From: Flavivirga sp. 57AJ16
GTDB lineage: Bacteria > Bacteroidota > Bacteroidia > Flavobacteriales > Flavobacteriaceae
Length of the DNA: 64,000 nt
Direction of reading: 5' to 3'
NCBI RefSeq assembly: GCF_028736925.1
Contig: NZ_JAQZAT010000024.1
Location: 1-64,000 of the forward strand
Shown: piece after piece, positions 16,678-24,493 of the stretch
Numbering within the stretch: position 1 is the first letter of the stretch
How the letters are laid out: each line of letters begins with the position of its first letter
The notes under the pieces: generated by a model
Told to the model about the DNA's origin: nothing
Seen by the model: the letters and a program-made list of their open reading frames with translations, nothing else
Databases searched by the model: none
Program-made: the position numbers and the translations under genes

Positions 16678-19600
16678 ATGGAAATTAAATTTACATATAC
16701 TCTTTTGACTAAACGAAAAAGAGTGTTGACTTTCATTATGAGAACGTTTATATTGTTATTCTGTACATCCGTATTTAGTTTCTCATCAGGGAATCTCCTG
16801 TCGCAGAATACTAAAGTTGTCATTGGTACAGATATGACAGTGACTATAGAAGAAGTTTTCGATATCATTGACCAACAAACTGATTTTTCTTTTATTTATA
16901 GATCAGATTTATTTAAAGACCTACCAAGGGTTGAACTTAAAAAGGGGCGTTTTCGACTTAGCAGACTGTTATTAAAAAGTGTTGATAGTAAGGATTTTAA
17001 TTTTATTCTAACAAAAGATAATAGAGTAATAATTAAAAAGAAAACCCCTGAAGACAAAAAACAACAGATCAAGGTTACGGGTACTGTAACCGATGAAAAA
17101 GGATTGCCACTTTCAGGTGTGACGGTATTAATTAAGGGGACAATCAAGGGTGCCGCTACAAATTTTGATGGCCATTACAGTATTACTGTGCCATTTTCGG
17201 AAAATGTCTTGGTTTTTTCTTTTTTGGGCTATGAAACAAAAGAAATCCTAGTAAAAGACCAAACTGTGATCGATGTTCGGTTAAAAGAACTAATTACAAG
17301 TCTGGATGAAACTGTTATTATTGGTTATGGAAAAGTGAAAAGGGAAAACTTAACAGGTTCAGTAGGTACTATTGATGCTAAAAATATAACCAATCAAGTA
17401 CCAACCATTAATCTTGACTATGCACTACAAGGTCAAGTAGCAGGTGTTAACATTACTAGTTCCTCAGGTCAACCAGGAGGAGCTGCAAGAGTAAGAATAA
17501 GAGGGAATACATCTTTATTAGGATCCAATCAACCTTTGTATGTTATAGATGGTATTCCTCTAGCTCCCAATAGTAATATACCTAATGGTGGACCAGAAGG
17601 AAATAATTTAGGAACAGAACTTAATCAGGAAGGTTTAAGTACACCTATTGGTAATATCAACTCCGCAGATATTGAGTCTATAAGTATTTTAAAAGACGCA
17701 TCAGCTGCAGCTATTTATGGTTCCAGAGCTGCAAATGGTGTTATTATTATTAATACCAAGCAAGGTGTGTATTCAAATGAGACTAAGTTTGATGCTACAG
17801 TATCTATGAGTTTTCAAAATGCGCAAACCCTAGAAGTTTTAAATGCACAACAATTTAGAGAAGTTTGGACGGCAGCTGTAGAAAATGGAACGAGAAACGA
17901 TGCCTTTGCCCAAGCTGTTTTAGATGGTTCTTATTTTGGAGATGCAGATACTAAGTGGGAGGATGAAATTAGCCCAGGCTCACCAATTACAACAAACTAT
18001 TATTTGAATGTGCTTGGCGGGTCGGAAAACACCAGGTATAGTACATCATTGGGTGTTAATACTCAAGATGGGGTTTATAACAAAACAGGTTTCGATCGCT
18101 ATTCTTTCAACCTAAATTTGGACACTAAAATCAGTGAAAATTGGACGTTTGGCTCTAGAATAAATGTTTCATCAACCAAACAAGATGCTAAAGATGGAGG
18201 TCTTACACAGCTTACTTATAGTTTTAGACCAGATCTTCCTGTTTTTGATGAAGAAGGCAATTACTCATTTTCATCACAATATAACTCTGAAAACCCAGTA
18301 GCACGTTCTAAAGCGACCAACACTAACAAAACACTTTTGTTATTAGGTTCTATGTATACCGAATTAAAATTAGCAGAAGGATTAAACCTTAACACACTTT
18401 TTTCTCTTAACTATAATGCAGGTAACCAACAAAGTTTTTACCCACTTTTTACATTTGTAGGAGGTTGGAGTAGATTACAAGGTAATGGTGATGGTTATGC
18501 GCAAGAAAGTAGAAGTCGCAGTACTAATACTTTACTACAAGGTACACTAACTTATGATAAGTTAATTGAAAAGCATAATATTAATGCTGTATTAGGAGCC
18601 TCTTTTGAAAAAAATAAAAGCTCTAATGTAAAAGGATGGGGAGAAGGTTTTTTTAATGATGTATTAACGAATGTTTCAAGTGCCACTGTATTTACAGATG
18701 CATCGTCTTTTGAAACTGGTTCTGGTTTAGCGTCATATTTTGGACGTGTTAATTATGATTTTGATAATAAGTACTTATTAACGTTATCCGCAAGGGTAGA
18801 TGGATCTTCAAAATTTGCTCCAGATAATCAATATGCCTTTTTCCCAGCAGCAGCAGTGGCATGGAGGATATCAAATGAAGATTTTTTGAGTGAAAGCAAT
18901 TTTGTAGACGAATTGAAACTTAGGGCCAGTATGGGAACAACTGGTCAACAGGATTTTGGGGATTATGCATGGCGAACCCTTTTTGAGACTGAAGATTACG
19001 GACCAGATCCGTCTATTATTGCATCTCAGTTAGGCAATGCCAGTTTAAAATGGGAAACGACGGAGCAAGTTGATTTTGGTGTCGATTTTTCTTTTTTTAA
19101 AGGAAGGTTTCGTGGCGGTTTTGGGTATTATTTAAAAGAAACAAAAGATGCTTTGTTTACTGCTATAACCCCAGGAAGTACTGGGTTTAACAGGATAATC
19201 GCTAACATTGGAAATACCAAAAACACTGGTTTAGAGCTAGAATTAAAGGGGGATGTTATAAGATCTCAAAATTTTAGTTGGAATGTATCATTGAATGTAA
19301 GTAAAAATGATAATAAGTTAACTAAAATCTCAGATGACTTTAGGGATGATAATGGATTCTTAACAGGGTTTCCAGGAGGAGGAAGGCTTAAAGAAGGTAG
19401 TCCAATTGGGTTGATTTATGGCTATGTTTCCGAAGGACTTTTTCAAAATCAAGAAGACATAGATGTTTTGAATACAGCATCACCTACAGGAACATATCAA
19501 AATAGTCAAACAGCTCCTGGAGATATAAAGTTTAAAGATTTAACAGGTCCAGATGGTGTTCCCGATGGTGTAATTACAGCTTTAGACCAGCAAGTTATTG

Positions 19601-20124
19601 GAGATACACAACCAGACTTTTATGGAGGTTTTAATAATACATTTCAGTACAAAGGATTTGCTTTGTCTACATTCTTCACTTTCTCTGTAGGCAATGAGGT
19701 AGATTCATTTAGCTTAGCAAGAGATACAAACTTTGCCAGCACTTTTATTGGTGAAAACAAAGTAACAAGTGTTTTAAATGCTTGGACACCAGAAAACACC
19801 AATACTGATATACCAAGATTGGTCTATTTTGATCCAAATAATAATGATAGAATATCTTCCCACTATGTTAATAATGCTTCTTATTTAAGGTTAAAGACAT
19901 TAAATTTTAGCTATACATTTTCAAAACAGTCATTAGAGCAGATTAAATTTTTTGATAACATTTCAATTTATATAACTGCCCAAAATTTATTTACAATAAC
20001 AAATTACCCAGGAGCGGATCCAGAAGCTTCAAATTTGTTTGGCAATGATATTAGTGCAGGAAGGGACAACAATCGCTTTCCTATAGCAAAAGTATTCACT
20101 GCAGGTATAAGAATAGGATTTTAA
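16678..20124 (+). CDS. SusC/RagA-type TonB-linked outer membrane receptor with STN domain
   Basis: An 1148-residue outer-membrane transporter that imports oligosaccharides with its SusD partner. Domains in order: a signal sequence (MRTFILLFCTSVFSFSSG), an STN domain (about 55-110, VTIEEVFDIIDQQTDFSFIY), a carboxypeptidase-regulatory-like domain (about 123-205, GTVTDEKGLPLSGVTVLIKG), a plug domain (about 210-345, with the SusC signature GYGKVKRENLTGSV), then the beta-barrel ending TAGIRIGF. The STN domain touches FecR and carries the signal to the ECF sigma factor. The ATG at 16678 puts 21 residues before the signal core, common in this group; MRTF at 16738 is the alternative. SusD follows after 12 bp. 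Confidence 0.94.
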   Translation: MEIKFTYTLLTKRKRVLTFIMRTFILLFCTSVFSFSSGNLLSQNTKVVIGTDMTVTIEEVFDIIDQQTDFSFIYRSDLFKDLPRVELKKGRFRLSRLLLKSVDSKDFNFILTKDNRVIIKKKTPEDKKQQIKVTGTVTDEKGLPLSGVTVLIKGTIKGAATNFDGHYSITVPFSENVLVFSFLGYETKEILVKDQTVIDVRLKELITSLDETVIIGYGKVKRENLTGSVGTIDAKNITNQVPTINLDYALQGQVAGVNITSSSGQPGGAARVRIRGNTSLLGSNQPLYVIDGIPLAPNSNIPNGGPEGNNLGTELNQEGLSTPIGNINSADIESISILKDASAAAIYGSRAANGVIIINTKQGVYSNETKFDATVSMSFQNAQTLEVLNAQQFREVWTAAVENGTRNDAFAQAVLDGSYFGDADTKWEDEISPGSPITTNYYLNVLGGSENTRYSTSLGVNTQDGVYNKTGFDRYSFNLNLDTKISENWTFGSRINVSSTKQDAKDGGLTQLTYSFRPDLPVFDEEGNYSFSSQYNSENPVARSKATNTNKTLLLLGSMYTELKLAEGLNLNTLFSLNYNAGNQQSFYPLFTFVGGWSRLQGNGDGYAQESRSRSTNTLLQGTLTYDKLIEKHNINAVLGASFEKNKSSNVKGWGEGFFNDVLTNVSSATVFTDASSFETGSGLASYFGRVNYDFDNKYLLTLSARVDGSSKFAPDNQYAFFPAAAVAWRISNEDFLSESNFVDELKLRASMGTTGQQDFGDYAWRTLFETEDYGPDPSIIASQLGNASLKWETTEQVDFGVDFSFFKGRFRGGFGYYLKETKDALFTAITPGSTGFNRIIANIGNTKNTGLELELKGDVIRSQNFSWNVSLNVSKNDNKLTKISDDFRDDNGFLTGFPGGGRLKEGSPIGLIYGYVSEGLFQNQEDIDVLNTASPTGTYQNSQTAPGDIKFKDLTGPDGVPDGVITALDQQVIGDTQPDFYGGFNNTFQYKGFALSTFFTFSVGNEVDSFSLARDTNFASTFIGENKVTSVLNAWTPENTNTDIPRLVYFDPNNNDRISSHYVNNASYLRLKTLNFSYTFSKQSLEQIKFFDNISIYITAQNLFTITNYPGADPEASNLFGNDISAGRDNNRFPIAKVFTAGIRIGF

Positions 20125-20136
20125 AAAATTATAATT

Positions 20137-21489
20137 ATGAAAAACACAACAATATACTTAGTTACATTACTTCTTTTGTACTCATGTGAATTAGTAGATG
20201 TATTAGAAAATGATCCGCCTAACAATTTAGTTGCTGAAAATGTAGTAAAAAATGAAACAGATGCCAGAGCTTTATTAAATGGTGTATACACGACTATTAC
20301 ATCCAGAGTTTCAGCATACTATTACATGTATTCTGAGTTGATACCCAGTGCTATGATAGGTTCCATGAGTGTTTCCGGCGCAGGTTCAATACATGGGCAA
20401 TTTTCAAATAATGAGGTACAGTTTGATAATATTTTTGTAAGAGATTATTGGTTGATTATATATAAGGTTATGGATTTGGCAAATAATTCAATAGTTCAAA
20501 CATCTCAATTATCTGATCAATTGATTTCTGATGAAGTTAGAAAAGAGCTTCTTGGCGAAGCGCACTATTTAAGGGCAATGGCAACTTTTGATGCGTTAAG
20601 GTACTTTGGACAATTTTTTGATGAAACCAGTAACTTAGGTATTATATTGCATACCGAGCCCTCAAACTTTGTTACTAGACACAAAGCCAGAAATACGGTT
20701 GCAGCATGCTATACCCAAATTTTATCGGATTTAGATAAAGCCATTGCAGATGCACCAGATTATACAGTTACATACAGGGCATCTAAAACAGCTGCTAAAG
20801 CGCTAAAATCTAAAGTGTTGCTCTATCAAGGTAAATATGCTGAGGCTGCTGCTTTAGCAGATGAAGTTATTAACGAGGGAACTACGACTCTTGAAGCTGA
20901 CTTTGAAACGGCGTTTAGTAAAGGGTTAAATTCATCAGAAATGATTTTAATGACTTATCGTGATGAAAATTCAGATTCTGAGGATAACAACAGAAAACGT
21001 TTTTACACAGGTAGAACCTCAAATAGTACTTGGTTCGCTACGCTAATGGATAGTGACCCAAGAAGACCATTTACATATAGTGGTACTACGGTTTTGAAAA
21101 CCAATAATGCAGCTGTTTATAGGCCAACTTATTTTTTACGTTTAGCCGAAATGTATTTAATAAAAGCTGAAGGACTGGCGTTTAGTGGAGCTACGTTACT
21201 GGAGGCAAGTGAGCCTTTAAATGTTATACGAAACAGAGCTGGTATTGGAGATTCACCTGCCCTTACCATAGACGAACTTAAAGATGATATTTTTAATGAA
21301 ATTGCTAGAGAACTGGCTTTCGAAAATGGTAGTGAGTGGTTTGCAGCCATTCGCTTTGATAAAGCCATGACATTAAAACCCACAATTACAAGTTCAAACC
21401 AATACATTTTACCAATTCCAGAAGAAGAAATTAATGGAAACGGGTCACTTACTCTCGCAGATCAAAACCCAGGTTACGAAGGTATTTAA
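20137..21489 (+). CDS. SusD/RagB-type glycan-binding outer membrane lipoprotein
   Basis: A 450-residue lipoprotein (LLLYSC, Cys17) of the RagB/SusD family that caps the SusC barrel and binds the glycan at the cell surface. The N-terminal region has the usual NNLVAENVVKNETDARALLNG segment. TPR-like helices follow (LLGEAHYLRAMATFDALRYFG). The C-terminal region has FLRLAEMYLIKAEGLAFSG and RNRAGIG. It is slightly shorter than many SusD proteins. It is cotranscribed with SusC 12 bp upstream, and a strong terminator follows 30 bp after the stop, so the unit ends here. Confidence 0.93.
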   Translation: MKNTTIYLVTLLLLYSCELVDVLENDPPNNLVAENVVKNETDARALLNGVYTTITSRVSAYYYMYSELIPSAMIGSMSVSGAGSIHGQFSNNEVQFDNIFVRDYWLIIYKVMDLANNSIVQTSQLSDQLISDEVRKELLGEAHYLRAMATFDALRYFGQFFDETSNLGIILHTEPSNFVTRHKARNTVAACYTQILSDLDKAIADAPDYTVTYRASKTAAKALKSKVLLYQGKYAEAAALADEVINEGTTTLEADFETAFSKGLNSSEMILMTYRDENSDSEDNNRKRFYTGRTSNSTWFATLMDSDPRRPFTYSGTTVLKTNNAAVYRPTYFLRLAEMYLIKAEGLAFSGATLLEASEPLNVIRNRAGIGDSPALTIDELKDDIFNEIARELAFENGSEWFAAIRFDKAMTLKPTITSSNQYILPIPEEEINGNGSLTLADQNPGYEGI

Positions 21490-21518
21490 AACTATTTGAG
21501 TTAGTCAATTTTTATTCA

Positions 21519-21560
21519 ACAGGGCTTTAGATATTAAAAGTCTAAAGTTCTGTTTTTTTA
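21519..21560 (+). terminator. Rho-independent terminator after susD
   Basis: ACAGGGCTTTAGA pairs with TCTAAAGTTCTGT (two mismatches) and is followed by a run of T residues. It separates the SusCD unit from the receptor/protease pair. Confidence 0.75.
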
Positions 21561-21703
21561 AAACCTCTGAATTAAGAGTTAATAAATGCTAACATTTTTT
21601 CATTTTTATTAATGGAATTAACTACACCATTTTATTCAAATAAATATTAAATGTATGCCTGTTTATCATGTTATTTTTTACAAAAAACAGAAAAAGGGAT
21701 AGA

Positions 21704-21711
21704 TACTTTTG
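21704..21711 (+). promoter_or_regulatory. TAnnTTTG promoter element for the receptor/protease pair
   Basis: TACTTTTG matches the Bacteroidota -7 consensus exactly and lies 16 bp before the ATG at 21728. It rules against the longer open frame starting at 21668, since initiation would occur inside it. Confidence 0.55.
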
Positions 21712-21727
21712 CCGACAAAAAGCTATT

Positions 21728-24469
21728 ATGAAAAAAATATTTTTATTAGTTACTTTTTTATATACAATTAACTTTTATGCGCAATCAGTTTCTTTTAAGA
21801 TTACCGGAATTATTTTGTCAGACCGAAATACTCCTTTAGAATCAGCCACCATTCACTTAGAGAAAATTCAGGATAGCACTGTGGTTTCATATACTATTTC
21901 AGATAAAAAAGGAAGTTTTTTTTTAGAAGGCAGCACTTTTGAAAAAGAATTAAACATGTATGTATCCCATATTGGATTTCAACCGTATTTCATAAAGCTT
22001 GCACTTACAAAAAAAGAGTTTCAATTAGGAACAATCAATCTTAAACCCAATACAAATTTATTAGATGAGGTTGTGATAAAATCACGTTCGCCTATTACCA
22101 TTAAAAAGGATACAATAGAATTTAATGTAAAATCTTTTAAAACTAAAAAAGATGCTACTGTTGAAGATCTATTAAAAGAATTACCCGGTTTTGAAGTTAA
22201 TGATGATGGAGAAATTACAATAAACGGAAAGCTTGTAAATAAAGTTTTGTTAAATGGAAAAACCTTTTTTGGTGATGATCCAACCATTGCAACAAGAAAC
22301 TTGCCTAAAGATATCATTGATAAGGTTCAGGTTAGTGATACTAGAACAAAATCGGAAGCATTTACGGGTGAAAAAGGTGCACAAGAAAACAAAACAGTAA
22401 ACTTAACTACCAATAAGGAAAAGAATAAAGGTTGGTTTGGACGTTCCGTTGCAGGTTTAGGTACCCATGAACGCAATGAATATGCAGCTATTGCAAACCA
22501 TTTCAATAATGATAAACAAATTGGCGCATTAGTTAATGGAAACAATATAAATGCACCAGGATACAATTTTAATGGTGCTCAAAGGAGAAGTGTTAGTTTA
22601 AATAATGTAAGTGATTTTATTCCTGGTGGTAGTAATAAAGGAATTATAAAGTCTAAATCATTTGGGACATCTTATGCTGATGACTTTGGTAAAGATGCTG
22701 AAATGAATACAGACTACTTTTACTCTGGAAGCAATACAGAAAATAAATCAATTAGAAACTCCGAAAATATTTTGCCCGATGGTAAGTTCTTTTCTAATTC
22801 AAGTACGAGTTCAATTAATGATAAAGAGAAACATACTGCAAACTTAAAATTTGATATTGTAATAGACTCAACGTTTCTAATAAACGTTGCACCATCTTTT
22901 ACGTTAGACAAAGGCAATCAGTTCTCTACAAGAGATCAAGAATCATTAGATGAAAATAATGTGTTAATAAATAGGTCAAATAGTATCATTAACAATAAAA
23001 AAACAGATAAAGATTTTAGCAATAGAATTGATTTAACAAAAAGATTTGGAGAAAAAGGGTCTTTCATGAGATTAAGCATGAGCAATCAATTCAATGATTC
23101 AGAAAGTGATGATTATAATATTTCAACAACTGAAATTTTAAATTCAACAACAACAAACCAAAATCAATTTATTGATGGAGATTTAAACTACAATCGTTTG
23201 GAAACTCAACTAACCTATAGGCATTTTATAATTGATAAAAAGCTTTATTTGGATTTTAAATATGATTATCGAAAAGAAAAAAGGGAAAGTATAAAAAGTA
23301 CATTCGATTTTGACAGTATCAATAATCAATATTCAACTTTTAACAGTCGGTTAAGCACAGATTTTATGTATAATAATATCAGAAATAAACCAGCTGTAGC
23401 ACTTAGTTATGTTGGAGGCAAATGGAATACAAGGATTGAAAGTGGCTATGTGTTTCAAACTCTTGAAAATCAAGATAAACTCCGTCCAAATTTAAATTTA
23501 AAAAGAGATTATAATGCTTTAGAGCTATTTGGTTTTTTAAATTATAAGTTTAATCCAAACGAGTACATATATGCACGATACCAATTACAAAACAAACCTC
23601 CAGAAATTAACCAAATACAGCCTTATGAAGATATAACAAATCCGTTAAATATTATTGTGGGTAACCCAGATTTAAAGCCAACTAGCACTCATACTATTGC
23701 TGTAGGCTTTAATAAATTCAATATACAAAAGGGCACTGGTTTTAATACCAGAGCGATATTAAATTTTATGGAAAATCAGGTGATTACTAAAAGTATTGTT
23801 AATGATGACCTTGTTAACAATACAACATTTACAAATATAGATGGAAACTATAATCTTTTTTTGGTGGCTAGTTACAATAAAAAAATACAAATAGACCCTG
23901 TTAGAAGTCTTAAATTAAATATTGGAACTAATTCGATAACAATAAAAAACATTAATTTTTTTAACAATGAAAAATATAAATCTCAAACAACGTCTATTAT
24001 ACCAAGAATAGGGGTCACTTTTGAATGGAAAAATGTTTTTAAAATTGATCCGATGTATAAACTTTCTTTTTCAAAAACCAATTTAAACCTAGACAGTTTT
24101 GAAAAACAAAGTTTTATACAGCATTCACTGGATATAAAAACAATTACGTATGCTCCGAAAAAGTTAGAATGGAGAAACGACATTCGTTATGTCCTTAACC
24201 CTAATGTTCCAGTGGGGTTCCAAAAGAGCTCATGGTTATGGAATTCATCTATAACTTATACTATGTTCCAAGATAAAGGATTCTTAACCTTAAAAGTTTA
24301 TGATTTATTAAATCAAAATACCAATGCACAAAGAATTGCTACTGCCAATTTTATTTTAGATTCTCAAAGTACTGTTTTACAGCAATACTTTATGCTAAAT
24401 TTTAGTTGGAAGTTTGGAAATTTTGGGAGAAGAAAAAAAACAAGTAGAATAAATAAATCCAGATTTTAA
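21728..24469 (+). CDS. TonB-receptor-like outer membrane beta-barrel protein
   Basis: A 913-residue outer-membrane protein. I start it at the ATG at 21728, which begins a signal peptide (MKKIFLLVTFLYTINFYAQ). An N-terminal carboxypeptidase-regulatory-like domain (about 25-105) is followed by a plug-like region (IKKDTIEFNVKSFKTKKDATVEDLLKELPG) and a barrel of the OMP_b-brl_3 type ending in FSWKFGNFGRRKK and a short basic tail. It lacks an STN domain and a SusD partner, so it is not a SusC. It sits 24 bp before an M16 protease gene. The pair suggests uptake of a peptide or protein rather than a glycan, but the ligand is unknown. Confidence 0.87.
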   Translation: MKKIFLLVTFLYTINFYAQSVSFKITGIILSDRNTPLESATIHLEKIQDSTVVSYTISDKKGSFFLEGSTFEKELNMYVSHIGFQPYFIKLALTKKEFQLGTINLKPNTNLLDEVVIKSRSPITIKKDTIEFNVKSFKTKKDATVEDLLKELPGFEVNDDGEITINGKLVNKVLLNGKTFFGDDPTIATRNLPKDIIDKVQVSDTRTKSEAFTGEKGAQENKTVNLTTNKEKNKGWFGRSVAGLGTHERNEYAAIANHFNNDKQIGALVNGNNINAPGYNFNGAQRRSVSLNNVSDFIPGGSNKGIIKSKSFGTSYADDFGKDAEMNTDYFYSGSNTENKSIRNSENILPDGKFFSNSSTSSINDKEKHTANLKFDIVIDSTFLINVAPSFTLDKGNQFSTRDQESLDENNVLINRSNSIINNKKTDKDFSNRIDLTKRFGEKGSFMRLSMSNQFNDSESDDYNISTTEILNSTTTNQNQFIDGDLNYNRLETQLTYRHFIIDKKLYLDFKYDYRKEKRESIKSTFDFDSINNQYSTFNSRLSTDFMYNNIRNKPAVALSYVGGKWNTRIESGYVFQTLENQDKLRPNLNLKRDYNALELFGFLNYKFNPNEYIYARYQLQNKPPEINQIQPYEDITNPLNIIVGNPDLKPTSTHTIAVGFNKFNIQKGTGFNTRAILNFMENQVITKSIVNDDLVNNTTFTNIDGNYNLFLVASYNKKIQIDPVRSLKLNIGTNSITIKNINFFNNEKYKSQTTSIIPRIGVTFEWKNVFKIDPMYKLSFSKTNLNLDSFEKQSFIQHSLDIKTITYAPKKLEWRNDIRYVLNPNVPVGFQKSSWLWNSSITYTMFQDKGFLTLKVYDLLNQNTNAQRIATANFILDSQSTVLQQYFMLNFSWKFGNFGRRKKTSRINKSRF

Positions 24470-24493
24470 AATAAATATTAAAAATCATCAATT

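Noticed and set aside
21668-21727. 20-codon N-terminal extension of the receptor at 21728-24469
   Set aside because: A TAnnTTTG promoter element lies inside it, and the later ATG starts a proper signal peptide.
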